Shown one piece after another: positions 1 to 9,073 of a stretch of 64,000 bases of DNA. Position numbers and translations under genes: made by a program. The DNA lies in NCBI GenBank assembly GCA_016125335.1, contig WGLY01000009.1, forward strand, positions 1-64,000, given 5' to 3'. The stretch is from Frankiales bacterium. GTDB lineage: Bacteria; Actinomycetota; Actinomycetes; S36-B12; CAIYMF01. The notes under the pieces are model-generated. The model saw only the letters and a list, made by a program, of their open reading frames with translations, was not told where the DNA came from and did no database searches. Within the stretch, counting starts at the first letter, position 1. Each line of letters starts with the position of its first letter.

Positions 1-141
1 CACCCCTTCGGCATGACCGGCGCCCGCATCACCACCACCCTGATCCACTCCCTGACCCACCACGACAAGCAGATCGGCCTCGAGACCATGTGCGTCGGCG
101 GCGGCCAGGGCATGGCCATGGTCCTCGAACGCCTCAGCTAG
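1..141 (+). CDS. Acetyl-CoA acetyltransferase (thiolase), C-terminal fragment
   Basis: Only the last 46 codons are in the window; the gene is cut by the left edge. The frame reads HPFGMTGAR, then ETMCVGGGQGMAMVLERLS and a TAG stop. The GxxGAR turn and the CVGGGQG loop carrying the active-site cysteine of the C-terminal half are diagnostic of thiolases, which condense or cleave acyl-CoA with acetyl-CoA in the cytoplasm. The biosynthetic or degradative role cannot be set from this fragment. It converges with the homocysteine methyltransferase gene; a short G+C hairpin lies between the two. Confidence 0.9.
   Translation, partial: HPFGMTGARITTTLIHSLTHHDKQIGLETMCVGGGQGMAMVLERLS
59..74. terminator. 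Small hairpin next to and overlapping the thiolase 3' end
   Basis: GCCCCG (59-64) and CGGGGC (69-74) can form a 6-bp stem with a 4-base loop. It has no U tract. It would have to be read on the strand between thiolase and the convergent mmuM gene; the arms fall inside and beyond the last thiolase codons, so it is only a weak candidate. Confidence 0.15.
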
Positions 142-174
142 GACACCGCCGGGTCCGCGCCCCGAGGGCGGGGC

Positions 175-1110
175 TCAGCCGGTCGCGCGCGCCGCCTGCT
201 CCGCGACGGCGGCGACGTCGGCCACCGCGGCCGGGCCGAGCCCGCAGCAGCCGCCGACGAGCGTGGCCCCGGCGGCGTACCAGTCGCGCACCGCGCTGCG
301 GGGCAGCAGGTCCGAGCCGTCGCCCAGCCACTCGGACGCCTCGGCGTCCCACACCCGCCCGGCGTTCGGGTACACGACCACCGGCAGCGCGGGCGCCGCC
401 GCGCGGATCCGCCGCACCAGGCCCTCGACGTGCTCCGGCGCGGTGCAGTTGACCCCCACCGCGTGCAGGCGGTCGCTGGCCGCCACCAGGGCCACCGCGT
501 CCTCCACGGGCTGGCCCGCGCAGGTGGTCGCGTCGTCCGCGCACGACAGGCTCAACCACGCGGGCAGCGTGCTGCCCACGACGTCGAGCGCCTCGACCAC
601 GGCGCGGACCTCGTCGACGTCGGGCACGGTCTCGACCGCCAGCAGGTCCGGGCCGGCGTCGAGGAGCACCTCGAGCCGCTCGGCGTGGAAGGCGACCAGC
701 TGCTCGTGCGCGACGCCGTACCGCCCGCGGTACTCGCTGCCGTCGTGGCGGGTCGCGCCGTAGGGGCCCACCGAGGCCGCCACCAGCATCGGCTGCCCGG
801 CCCGGGCCTCATCGCGGGCCTCGCGCACGAGCCGCACCGAGAGCGCCAGGAGCCGGTCGGCCTCCGCGGCCTCGAGCCCGTCGCGGGCGAAGCCCGAGCG
901 CGAGGCCTGGTAGGACGCCGAGATCCCCACCGAGGCGCCGGCGTCGAAGTAGGTGCGGTGGACCTCGCGGATCGCGCCCGGGTCGTCGCGCAGCAGCCGC
1001 GCCGACCACAGCGCCCCGGACAGGTCGTGCCCGCGCGCCACCAGCTCGGAGGCCAGGCCGCCGTCGAGCACGCCCGGGCCGGAGTCGAGCAGCTCCACGA
1101 GGCCGGTCAC
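175..1110 (-). CDS. mmuM: Homocysteine S-methyltransferase
   Basis: A 311-residue protein of the usual length for MmuM-type enzymes, which transfer a methyl group from S-methylmethionine or S-adenosylmethionine to homocysteine to make methionine. The single homocysteine-binding domain starts with DGGLASELVARGHDL. The zinc-ligand cysteines are visible as VNCTAPEH in the second half and GGCCGLGP near the C-terminus. The start is GTG at 1110. No Shine-Dalgarno sequence is seen; a TAGCCT box ends six bases before the start, so the transcript may be leaderless. The gene is monocistronic and convergent with the thiolase. Substrate preference cannot be read from the sequence. Confidence 0.88.
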   Translation of the reverse strand: MTGLVELLDSGPGVLDGGLASELVARGHDLSGALWSARLLRDDPGAIREVHRTYFDAGASVGISASYQASRSGFARDGLEAAEADRLLALSVRLVREARDEARAGQPMLVAASVGPYGATRHDGSEYRGRYGVAHEQLVAFHAERLEVLLDAGPDLLAVETVPDVDEVRAVVEALDVVGSTLPAWLSLSCADDATTCAGQPVEDAVALVAASDRLHAVGVNCTAPEHVEGLVRRIRAAAPALPVVVYPNAGRVWDAEASEWLGDGSDLLPRSAVRDWYAAGATLVGGCCGLGPAAVADVAAVAEQAARATG

Positions 1111-1116
1111 GCGCGG

Positions 1117-1122
1117 AGGCTA
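1117..1122 (-). promoter_or_regulatory. Candidate -10 box of a leaderless mmuM transcript
   Basis: TAGCCT on the minus strand matches TAnnnT and lies six bases before the GTG start of mmuM. No clear -35 is seen in the G+C-rich upstream stretch. The same spacing to GTG recurs at murB, which is why it is recorded. Confidence 0.3.
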
Positions 1123-1188
1123 CCCCGGGCGCCGCGGCCGCCCGGCGGGCCCCCGCGGCCCACCGGCCGACCGCGAACGGAGAGGGGC

Positions 1189-1217
1189 TTCCCTCGGACT
1201 GAACAATCGTTTAGTGT
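1189..1217 (+). promoter_or_regulatory. Candidate promoter of the TetR-ABC operon
   Basis: TTCCCT (1189-1194) and TAGTGT (1212-1217) are separated by 17 bp. The -10 fits TAnnnT; the -35 is weak. Transcription would begin about at the ATG at 1225, giving a leaderless message, consistent with the absence of a Shine-Dalgarno sequence in this stretch. An operator-like dyad overlaps the -10. Confidence 0.4.
1198..1215 (+). promoter_or_regulatory. TetR operator-like dyad 1, over the -10 box
   Basis: ACTGAAC-AATC-GTTTAGT is an inverted repeat of 7-base arms with one mismatch and a 4-base centre. It covers the candidate -10 of the regulator gene. A second, perfect copy with the same CTGAAC half-sites follows with its centre exactly 20 bp downstream. 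This is the form expected of sites bound by the adjacent TetR protein; the binding itself is inferred. Confidence 0.6.
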
Positions 1218-1235
1218 GCTGAACATGCGTTCAGC
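1218..1235 (+). promoter_or_regulatory. TetR operator-like dyad 2, over the start codon
   Basis: GCTGAACATGCGTTCAGC is a perfect inverted repeat of 7-base arms around ATGC. The regulator's ATG (1225) lies inside it. The half-sites match dyad 1, two helical turns upstream. Binding here would block transcription start and initiation of the leaderless message, implying autorepression of the whole operon. Confidence 0.6.
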
Positions 1236-1847
1236 CGACGAGCCGTCCGACCTCACGGCGCGGGCCCTCATCCGCGACCGCGCGCTCGAGCTGTTCGCGG
1301 CCCACGGCGTCGACGCGGTGACGGTGCGCGCCATCGCCGCCGCGGCCGGTGTGTCCCCCGCCCTGGTGCTGCACCACTTCGGGTCCAAGGAGGGCCTGCG
1401 GGCCGCGGTCGACGCCCACGTCGCGGGGCTCTTCGACGACATGCTCGCCCGGATGGCCGAGGACCCCGGCATGCTCACCGAGGGCCGCGCCACCGCCAGC
1501 TTCTCCGAGCTGATGCTCGGCTACCTGCCCCCGGGCTCCGCCCTGCCCGCCTACCTGCGCCGGCTCCTGCTGGGCGGGGAGCCGGCGGGGCTCGAGCTGT
1601 TCCGGCGGTGGTTCGCGCTCACCCTCGCGGTGACCGAGCAGCTCGCCGCGGCCGGGGTCATGCGGCCCACCGACGACCCCGCGGTGCGCGCCGCGTTCCT
1701 GCTCGTCAACGACCTCGCGCTCGTGCTCCTGCGCGACCAGGTGGCCGACGTCCTCGGCGTCGACCCGCTCACCCCCGGCGGCATGGGCCGCTGGGCCGCC
1801 GACGCCGTCGCCGCCTACACGCACGGCGTCTTCATCCCGGAGGCTCC

Positions 1848-1851
<4 letters not shown>
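1225..1851 (+). CDS. TetR/AcrR family transcriptional regulator
   Basis: A 208-residue regulator with the N-terminal helix-turn-helix of the family: RDRALELFAAHGVDAVTVRAI leads into the recognition helix GVSPALVLHHFGSKEG. The C-terminal ligand domain is not assignable. An in-frame extension runs far upstream, but ATG at 1225 is chosen because the TetR fold begins about 13 residues later and the operator-like dyads surround this codon. The stop overlaps the ATG of the ABC ATPase gene (ATGA at 1848-1851), so the regulator and exporter are translationally coupled. It probably represses its own operon and is relieved by a compound the exporter handles; the ligand is unknown. Confidence 0.88.
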
Positions 1852-2585
<734 letters not shown>

Positions 2586-2592
2586 GCCGGCC

Positions 2593-4932
2593 ATGCGTGT
2601 GAGCACCCGCAAGGCCCTGCGCGACCTGCGCCGCCAGCGCGCGCAGGTCGTCGCCGTCGCGATCACCATCATGCTCGGCGTCGGCCTGTTCATCGCCAGC
2701 GCCGGCGCGTTCGACAACCTCAGCGGCTCCTACCAGCGCACCTACGACCGGCTTCACTTCGGCGACCTGTTCGCCACCGGCGGCGACCCCGCCGCCGTCG
2801 CGAAGGCGGCCACCGCGGCTGGTGCCAGCGCGACCGCCGTGCGCACCCAAGTCGACCCGCCGATGCTCATCGACGGCACCAAGCTCGTGGGCCGGGTGGT
2901 CGGCATGCCGGCCGACGCCCAGCCCGCGGTCAACGCCGTCGAGGTCACGCAGGGCCGGTACCTGAGCCCCGACGACCCGACCGGCGTCCTGGTCGAGACC
3001 CACGCCGCCGAGACGTTCGGGCTCGTCCCGGGCGACACCCTCCAGGTGTACGGCGCCGGCCGCTGGCAGACGGTGACGGTCCGCGGGGTCGCGGTCTCCG
3101 CGGAGTACGTCTGGCCCGCGCGCAGCCGTCAGGACGTGCTCTCCGACCCGCACTCCTTCGCGGTGGTCTTCGCGCCCGAGAGCTCGCTGGAGGCGTGGTC
3201 GGGCACCGGCCCCAACCAGGTGTCCGTGCTGCTGCCCGGGGGCACCGGCGACCCCGCCGCCGGGGCGGTGTCCGCGGCGATGACCGCGGCCGGGGCCACC
3301 GACGTCACCACCCAGGCCGAGCAGCCCTCGCCCGCGACGCTGCAGCTCGACCTCGACGGCTTCCAGCAGATGTCGCTGGCCTTCCCGGCCCTGTTCCTCA
3401 CCGCCGCCGCGGTGGCGGCCTACGTGCTGCTCGCGCGCCGGGTCCGCTCCGAGCGGCCCGTGATCGGCACGCTCATGGCGTCCGGCGCCCGGCGCGGCCG
3501 GGTCGTGCGCCACTACCTGCTCCAGGGCCTGCTCGTGGGGCTGGTCGGCGCCGTGGCGGGCGTGGTCCTCGGCGTGCTGGCCACCGGCGTGGTCACCCAG
3601 GCCTACACCACGTCCCTCGGCATCCCGGACACGGTGGTCACCCAGCATCCGTGGCTGGCGGTGGTCGGACTCGCGGCGGGGCTCGGCGTCGGCGTCCTCG
3701 GCGCGTTCGCCCCGGCCCTCACCGCCGCCCGCACCGCCCCTGCGGCGGCGATGCGCAACGAGTCCGCGGTCCGCGAGCCCGGCTGGTGGGGCCGCGCGGT
3801 GTCCTCGATGCGCGCGCTGCCCACCGCCACGCGCATGGCGCTGCGCGACGTCACCCGCAGCCGGCGCCGCACGGCGGCCACGGCGCTCGGGTCGGTGCTG
3901 GCCCTGATCCTCGTGCTCGCCTCGGTCGGCATGATGACGAGCATGCTGTCGGCCCTGCGCCTGCAGTACGACGACATCGAGCGCCAGGACGCCACCGTCA
4001 CCGTCGACCCCGCGCAGTCCGCGCAGGTAGGCACCGCACTGCGCGGCACCTCCGGGGTGCAGACGGTGGAGCCGTCCGTGATCGGCCCGGTGACGGTGTC
4101 CTCGGGGAGCGCGACGTACTCGACCGCGCTCCAGGGGTTCGTGCCGGCCACCGTCATGCACGGCTTCCTGTCCACCGACGGCTCGTGGACGTCGCTGCCC
4201 GCGAACGGCGTGCTGGCCGGTGCGCCGATGGCCGAGAAGCTCGGCATCGCCGCGGGCGACACGGTCACCGTCACCGCCGCGGCCGGCACCACCGCCCGGG
4301 AGACCGTGGTGGGCTTCGTCGACGAGCCGCTGGGCACCAACCTCTACGCGACCGACGACGTCGCCTCCGCGGCGCTGGGCCCGACGGCGGCCTCGACCTA
4401 CCTCGTGGGGTTCGCTCCGGGCACCGACCGCGACACGATGCGCACCACCATCAGCCGGCTCGACGGCGTCGTCGCCTACTCCGACGAGCAGGCCTTCGTC
4501 AGCTCGCTCGACGCGTACCTCGGGCTGTTCTGGGTGTTCATCGGGGTCATGGTCGCCCTCGGCGGCGTGCTGGCCCTCGCGATCGTCTACGTGACCATGG
4601 CGGTCAACGTCGTCGAGCGCACCAACGAGCTGGCCACCCTGCGCGCGGCCGGGGTGCCGATGCGCCGCGTGGGCGAGACCCTCGCCACCGAGAACCTGGT
4701 GGCCACGCTGCTCGGCATCCCGGTGGGCCTGGTGCTCGGGTACGTCGCGGCGGACCGGTTCCTGGCGCTGTTCAGCAGCGACCTGTTCGTGCTGCGCCTC
4801 GACCTCGGGTGGTGGGCCATGGCGCTCGCCGCGCTCGGCGTGCTGCTGGCCGCCGCGGCCTCGCTGTGGCCCGCGGTGCGCGCGGTGCGCCGCCTCGACG
4901 TGGCCCGGGTGGTGCGCGAGCGCGCCGCCTGA
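2593..4932 (+). CDS. ABC transporter permease, double FtsX domain
   Basis: A 779-residue membrane subunit. One helix near residues 17-38 is followed by a large extracellular domain, then three helices about 258-375. The pattern then repeats: helix about 430-455, a second extracellular domain, and three C-terminal helices (about 641-665, 703-722, 738-762). Both three-helix sets fit FtsX domains; motifs such as ERPVIGTLMASGARRGRV and ERTNELATLRAAGVPMRRV are the conserved cytoplasmic loops. This duplicated form is common in Gram-positive exporters, where one permease works with a dimer of the ATPase. The substrate is unknown. Confidence 0.9.
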   Translation: MRVSTRKALRDLRRQRAQVVAVAITIMLGVGLFIASAGAFDNLSGSYQRTYDRLHFGDLFATGGDPAAVAKAATAAGASATAVRTQVDPPMLIDGTKLVGRVVGMPADAQPAVNAVEVTQGRYLSPDDPTGVLVETHAAETFGLVPGDTLQVYGAGRWQTVTVRGVAVSAEYVWPARSRQDVLSDPHSFAVVFAPESSLEAWSGTGPNQVSVLLPGGTGDPAAGAVSAAMTAAGATDVTTQAEQPSPATLQLDLDGFQQMSLAFPALFLTAAAVAAYVLLARRVRSERPVIGTLMASGARRGRVVRHYLLQGLLVGLVGAVAGVVLGVLATGVVTQAYTTSLGIPDTVVTQHPWLAVVGLAAGLGVGVLGAFAPALTAARTAPAAAMRNESAVREPGWWGRAVSSMRALPTATRMALRDVTRSRRRTAATALGSVLALILVLASVGMMTSMLSALRLQYDDIERQDATVTVDPAQSAQVGTALRGTSGVQTVEPSVIGPVTVSSGSATYSTALQGFVPATVMHGFLSTDGSWTSLPANGVLAGAPMAEKLGIAAGDTVTVTAAAGTTARETVVGFVDEPLGTNLYATDDVASAALGPTAASTYLVGFAPGTDRDTMRTTISRLDGVVAYSDEQAFVSSLDAYLGLFWVFIGVMVALGGVLALAIVYVTMAVNVVERTNELATLRAAGVPMRRVGETLATENLVATLLGIPVGLVLGYVAADRFLALFSSDLFVLRLDLGWWAMALAALGVLLAAAASLWPAVRAVRRLDVARVVRERAA

Positions 4933-4935
4933 GCT

Positions 4936-4947
4936 CCCGGCGCCGGG
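4936..4947. terminator. Short palindrome between convergent genes
   Basis: CCCGGCGCCGGG is a perfect 12-base palindrome lying directly between the stops of the permease (+) and the small ABM-like gene (-). It could form a small bidirectional hairpin; there is no U tract. Confidence 0.25.
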
Positions 4948-5214
4948 TCAGGCGATGTCGGGACGCAGCGTCTGCAGGTGCTGGGCCCGGGCGCGCACGA
5001 ACATCCCGTCGGGCGGGCCCTCCGCGAACACGGGGGCGACGTCCCAGCGGGTCAGCAGCACCACCGAGGCGGGGCTGCCCTCGTGCACCAGGATCTCGGC
5101 CGCCATGCAGCCGGCGGTGAACAGCGCCCGCTTCACCAGGTCGCGGCGCACCCACTCGACCGCCTCGTCGTAGCGGCCCGGGGCGATCGTGGCCTCCCAC
5201 ATGCGGACGATCAT
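4948..5214 (-). CDS. Small protein, possibly an antibiotic-biosynthesis-monooxygenase-like (dimeric alpha/beta barrel) fold
   Basis: An 88-residue protein starting [13 protein letters not shown] and ending [10 protein letters not shown]. The opening strand, the helix around [13 protein letters not shown] and later strands resemble small ABM-type ferredoxin-like barrels, but no catalytic residues can be named. Its ATG overlaps the tsaD stop (ATGA at 5211-5214), so it is probably translated by coupling and is the last gene of the glmM-tsaD run. Whether it takes part in t6A synthesis or merely rides on the operon is unknown. Confidence 0.7.
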   Translation of the reverse strand: MIVRMWEATIAPGRYDEAVEWVRRDLVKRALFTAGCMAAEILVHEGSPASVVLLTRWDVAPVFAEGPPDGMFVRARAQHLQTLRPDIA

Positions 5215-6269
5215 CGCTCTCCTCCGCGGACGGCGACCTCGGTGACGGGCAGCGACGAGTCTGCCGGGAGGTCCAGGCCGCTCGGCGCCCGGCCCCGTCG
5301 CACCATCTCCGCCCCCAGCGCGGCGACCATCGCGCCGTTGTCCGTGCACAGGCCCGGCCGGGGCACGCGCAGCACCACGCCCGCCGCGTCGCACCGCTCC
5401 TGGGCCAGCGCGCGCAGGCGGGAGTTCGCGGCGACGCCGCCGCCGATCACCAGGTGGTCGACCCCGAGCTCGGTGCACGCGAGCAGCGTCTTGCGGGTGA
5501 GCACGTCGACGACCGCCTCCTGGAACGAGGCGGCGACGTCGGCCACCGGCACCGGCTCGCCGGACGCCTCGCGCGCCTCGACCCACCGGGCCACCGCGGT
5601 CTTCAGCCCGCTGAAGGAGAAGTCGAACCGGTGCCGCTGCATGTCCCGCCCCGAGGTGAGCCCGCGCGGGAAGTCCAGCTCCACCACGCCCTCGGCCGCG
5701 GCCCGGTCGATGTGGGGACCGCCGGGGAACGGCAGCCCGAGCACGCGCGCGACCTTGTCGAACGCCTCGCCCGCCGCGTCGTCGATCGTGGCGCCGAGCG
5801 GGCGCACGTCGGCGGTGACGTCCGGCACGAGCAGCAGCGAGGAGTGGCCGCCGGACACCAGCAGGGCCAGGGTCGGCTCCGGCAGCGGGCCGTTCTCCAG
5901 CTGGTCGACGGCGACGTGCGCCGCGAGGTGGTTCACGCCGTGGAGCGGGACTCCGAGCGAGATCGCGAGCCCCTTGGCCGCAGCGACGCCGACGAGCAGC
6001 GCGCCCGCGAGCCCCGGGCCGGCCGTCACCGCGACGGCGTCGACGTCGCGCAGCGCCACGCCCGCCGTGCGGCAGGCGCGGTGGATGGTGGGCACCATCG
6101 CCTCGAGGTGCGCCCGGCTGGCGACCTCGGGGACCACGCCGCCGAAGCGGGCGTGCTCGTCCACGGAGCTGGCGACGGCGTCGGCGAGCAGCGTCGTGCC
6201 GCGCACGAGGCCGACGCCCGTCTCGTCGCACGAGGTCTCGATGCCGAGCACCAGGGGTCCGTCGCTCAC
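5211..6269 (-). CDS. tsaD: tRNA N6-threonylcarbamoyladenosine transferase TsaD
   Basis: A 352-residue ASKHA-fold enzyme that moves the threonylcarbamoyl group from TC-AMP to A37 of ANN-decoding tRNAs, working with TsaB and TsaE. The sequence shows [11 protein letters not shown] at the N-terminus, the metal-binding HxxxH as [22 protein letters not shown], and the nucleotide loop [11 protein letters not shown]. The start is GTG at 6269, overlapping the rimI stop (GTGA), which places the conserved strand three residues in. Its partners tsaB and tsaE lie just upstream in the same operon; tsaC is not in the window. Confidence 0.97.
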   Translation of the reverse strand: MSDGPLVLGIETSCDETGVGLVRGTTLLADAVASSVDEHARFGGVVPEVASRAHLEAMVPTIHRACRTAGVALRDVDAVAVTAGPGLAGALLVGVAAAKGLAISLGVPLHGVNHLAAHVAVDQLENGPLPEPTLALLVSGGHSSLLLVPDVTADVRPLGATIDDAAGEAFDKVARVLGLPFPGGPHIDRAAAEGVVELDFPRGLTSGRDMQRHRFDFSFSGLKTAVARWVEAREASGEPVPVADVAASFQEAVVDVLTRKTLLACTELGVDHLVIGGGVAANSRLRALAQERCDAAGVVLRVPRPGLCTDNGAMVAALGAEMVRRGRAPSGLDLPADSSLPVTEVAVRGGER

Positions 6270-6727
6270 GCCGGGCCCCCCTCGGCCAGGCGCCGGCGCA
6301 TCACCAGGGCGTGCCGGCCCGGGCCGTAGTAGTCGGTGCGGCGTCCCTCGCGGGTGAAGCCGGCCCGCTCGTAGAGCGCGATCGCGGCCGCGTTGTCGAC
6401 GTCTACCTCGAGGAACACCTGCGTGCACCCGCGCGCCCGCGCCTCGTGCAGCAGCTCGTCGAGCAGCGCGCGGCCCAGGCCCGAGCCCTGGGCGCCGCGG
6501 GCGACGGCGACGGTCTGCACGTCGGCCTCCGGGGGCACCGCGAGCAGGCCGACGTAGCCGTCGATCCCCGCGGGCCCGTCGTGGACGGCGTACCAGCGGG
6601 TCTCCGGCACGTGGGCCAGCTCGCCCCACAGCTGCTCGGCCGACCACGGGTCGTGCGGGAACAGGTCGGCCTCCAGCGCGGCGACCTCGGGCACGTCCCA
6701 CCACCGCATGCGGCGCGTCGCGGTCAC
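6266..6727 (-). CDS. rimI: Ribosomal protein S18-alanine N-acetyltransferase (GNAT)
   Basis: A 153-residue GNAT acetyltransferase. The acetyl-CoA loop is visible as [15 protein letters not shown], followed by the conserved [19 protein letters not shown] and a C-terminal [15 protein letters not shown]; the last tyrosine pair is the usual general-acid region of RimI. It modifies the N-terminus of S18 or other proteins. The start is GTG at 6727 within the tsaB stop (GTGA), chosen over an ATG 18 bases downstream because of coupling. The tsaB-rimI-tsaD order is typical of actinobacteria. Confidence 0.92.
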   Translation of the reverse strand: MTATRRMRWWDVPEVAALEADLFPHDPWSAEQLWGELAHVPETRWYAVHDGPAGIDGYVGLLAVPPEADVQTVAVARGAQGSGLGRALLDELLHEARARGCTQVFLEVDVDNAAAIALYERAGFTREGRRTDYYGPGRHALVMRRRLAEGGPA

Positions 6728-7395
6728 GAGGGGGTCACCCGCTTGCGCCCGGCGCCCTCGACCGCGTCCGGCCGGCGCAGGTAGAGCGGCGTGGTGTCGA
6801 GCGCCACGACCGCACCCGTGTCGCGGACGACGTCGACCGCGACACCGCCGAGCCACGCGGCCTCCACGCCGTCGGTGGAGCGGACGTCGGAGAACGACTC
6901 GGGGTAGAGGGCGGCGCCCGGGCCCACGACCGGCCCGCGGCGCACGGCGTCCGGCAGGTCCGCGGCGCGCGCCACCGACGGTGGACCGGTGCGCCGGCCG
7001 TCGCGGTCGTAGCGCGCCACGTACACCTCGCGGCGGCGCGCGTCGGTGACCACGGCGAACGGCCCGTCGACGCAGCCCGACCCGACGGCACCCGCGGCCA
7101 CGACGTCGAGGGAGCAGACGCCGAGCACCGGGATGCCGAGCGCGTCGGCCATCACCTCGGCGGTCACGAGGCCGACGCGCAGGCCGGTGAACGGTCCCGG
7201 TCCCACGCCCACCACGACGTGGCTCAGGTCGCCCGGCGCCGAGGCCGCGACCCGCAGCACGTGCTCGATGGAGGGCGCGAGCAGTTCGCCGTGGGCCTGC
7301 GCCCCCTGCTGGGTGCTGCCCACCCGGAGCTCGGCGCCGTCGAAGACCGCCGCGACGACGTCCGGCGAGGACGTGTCGATGGCCAGGACGAGCAT
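6724..7395 (-). CDS. tsaB: tRNA threonylcarbamoyladenosine biosynthesis protein TsaB
   Basis: A 223-residue inactive paralogue of TsaD with the same ASKHA N-lobe. It starts [17 protein letters not shown] and contains [13 protein letters not shown] and [15 protein letters not shown], the signature of TsaB. It acts as the scaffold of the TsaB-TsaD-TsaE complex. The C-lobe is degenerate, as expected for TsaB. The ATG overlaps the tsaE stop by four bases. Confidence 0.95.
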   Translation of the reverse strand: MLVLAIDTSSPDVVAAVFDGAELRVGSTQQGAQAHGELLAPSIEHVLRVAASAPGDLSHVVVGVGPGPFTGLRVGLVTAEVMADALGIPVLGVCSLDVVAAGAVGSGCVDGPFAVVTDARRREVYVARYDRDGRRTGPPSVARAADLPDAVRRGPVVGPGAALYPESFSDVRSTDGVEAAWLGGVAVDVVRDTGAVVALDTTPLYLRRPDAVEGAGRKRVTPS

Positions 7396-7955
7396 CAGGG
7401 CTCCAGGTCGAGGAGGTCGTCCGGCTCGGCCTGCTCCGGGTCGACGCCGCCGAGCGACTCGTCGACCAGCGGGTCGAGGTCCACGCCCTCCCAGCGCGGT
7501 CCCACCGCCGCGACCGTCACCACGCGCGGCTCGTCAACGTCGCCCACCACGTCGTCCGACGCGTCGCCCGGCGCCCGGTCGATGTGCACGAGCAGCCGGT
7601 CCTCCGACAGGCCCTCCACCACGCCGCCGCCCCACTCCACGACGGTGACCGCGGAGTCGAGCGTGGCCTCGAGGTCGAGGTCGTCCACCTCGGCCAGCGA
7701 GCCGAGCCGGTAGGCGTCGACGTGGACCAGCGAGGGACCCGCGACCGTCGAGGGGTGCACCCGGGAGATGACGAACGTGGGCGAGGTGACGTCGCCACGC
7801 ACCTGCAGGCCGCGCCCGATGCCCTGGGTCAGCGTCGTCTTGCCCGCGCCGAGCCCGCCGCTGAGCACGACGAGGTCACCCGGCTGGAGCACGCCGGCCA
7901 GGCGGTCGCCGAGGTCGTGCATCGCCTCGCGGGTGGGCACGACCACCGACGTCAT
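7395..7955 (-). CDS. tsaE: tRNA threonylcarbamoyladenosine biosynthesis ATPase TsaE
   Basis: A 186-residue P-loop protein. The Walker A motif GGLGAGKTTLTQG is at about residue 35, followed by the conserved TSPTFVISRVH and HVDAYRLG. TsaE hydrolyses ATP to reset the t6A synthase complex. It carries an acidic tail of about 35 residues, longer than the usual 150-160-residue family form. Four-base overlaps connect it to the hydrolase gene before it and tsaB after it. Confidence 0.95.
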   Translation of the reverse strand: MTSVVVPTREAMHDLGDRLAGVLQPGDLVVLSGGLGAGKTTLTQGIGRGLQVRGDVTSPTFVISRVHPSTVAGPSLVHVDAYRLGSLAEVDDLDLEATLDSAVTVVEWGGGVVEGLSEDRLLVHIDRAPGDASDDVVGDVDEPRVVTVAAVGPRWEGVDLDPLVDESLGGVDPEQAEPDDLLDLEP

Positions 7956-9073
7956 GCGGTCTCCTCGGACTCGTGGGCCAGGCCGGTGCGCACCCGGGAC
8001 ACCAGCTCGCGCAGGTGCTGGTTGACCTCGGGGTACTTCTCCAGCATCACCATGTGGCCGCTGCCGGGGATCACCACGAGCTCCGCGCCCGGCACGTGCC
8101 GCACGATCTCGTCGCTGTGCTCGCTGGGGGTGAGCAGGTCCGAGTCGCCGACGATCACCAGGGTGTCGACCCGGCCGATCGAGTCCAGCGCCCGGGTCTT
8201 GTCGTGCGTCTCGAGGGTGGGCAGGAACTCGGCGACGACGTCGATCGGCGTCGCCGAGAGCATCCGGTGGACGAACCCGGTGAGCGACGGCGGCACGTTG
8301 GACCCGAACGAGTACACCTTCGTCAGCAGGTAGGCGATGTCGCTGCCCGCCTTGCGGCCGCGCTCGACGATGTCCTTGCGCCGGGCCAGCAGGCCCGCGA
8401 CCGCGGGGGCGGCGCTGTGGAACGCCCGGGCCAGCGGGGCCGGCAGCCCCAGCGGCACCTCGGCCAGCCCGCCCGAGCTCGTCGCCAGCAGGGCCACGCC
8501 GCGCACCCGCTCGCCGAACTCCTCGGGGTGCAGCGCGGCGTAGGACATCACGGTCATGCCGCCCATCGAGTGGCCCACCAGCACGAGCGGACCGGTCGCG
8601 GCGGTGGCGCGGATGACCGCCGCGAGGTCGTGCCCGAGCTGGTCGATGGTGGCGTTGTCGGCCGGCCCCCGACCGCTGCGCCCATGGCTGCGCTGGTCCC
8701 AGAACACCAGGCGGCCCAGCGCCCGCAGGTCGCGGCGCTGGTAGTGCCAGGAGTCCTGCTCGAGCGCGTAGCCGTGCGAGAACACGACGGTGAGCCCGTC
8801 GCCGGAGCGGTCGGCCAGCGATCCCTCCGGCGGGTCCTCCACCTCGACGTGCAGCGACGTGCCGTCCGAGGCGATCACCGGGACCACGCGGCCGCGCAGC
8901 CCGCCGAACGGCTCGTCGCGCTCGGTGTCCGGGCGCAGGGCGCGCCGCACCACCACCCGTTCCGTCGCGACGCCGATCGCCGCCCCCACGGCCGCGGCCG
9001 CGCCCAGCGCGCCGACCAGGCCGGCGACCCGGCCGGGGCTCGACGGCGCGCGGGCGAGCTCCGCACCGCTCAC
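7952..9073 (-). CDS. Alpha/beta hydrolase, probably membrane-anchored
   Basis: A 373-residue alpha/beta-fold hydrolase. The nucleophile elbow is VLVGHSMGGMTV; the oxyanion strand is VVFSHGYALEQDSWHY; the acid is in VIVGDSDLLTP and the histidine in PGSGHMVMLEK, so the triad is complete. A hydrophobic stretch at about residues 14-36 could be a membrane anchor. The start is GTG at 9073, overlapping the alr stop. A hydrolase at this position between alr and tsaE is common in actinobacteria, but its substrate is not known. Confidence 0.9.
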   Translation of the reverse strand: MSGAELARAPSSPGRVAGLVGALGAAAAVGAAIGVATERVVVRRALRPDTERDEPFGGLRGRVVPVIASDGTSLHVEVEDPPEGSLADRSGDGLTVVFSHGYALEQDSWHYQRRDLRALGRLVFWDQRSHGRSGRGPADNATIDQLGHDLAAVIRATAATGPLVLVGHSMGGMTVMSYAALHPEEFGERVRGVALLATSSGGLAEVPLGLPAPLARAFHSAAPAVAGLLARRKDIVERGRKAGSDIAYLLTKVYSFGSNVPPSLTGFVHRMLSATPIDVVAEFLPTLETHDKTRALDSIGRVDTLVIVGDSDLLTPSEHSDEIVRHVPGAELVVIPGSGHMVMLEKYPEVNQHLRELVSRVRTGLAHESEETA

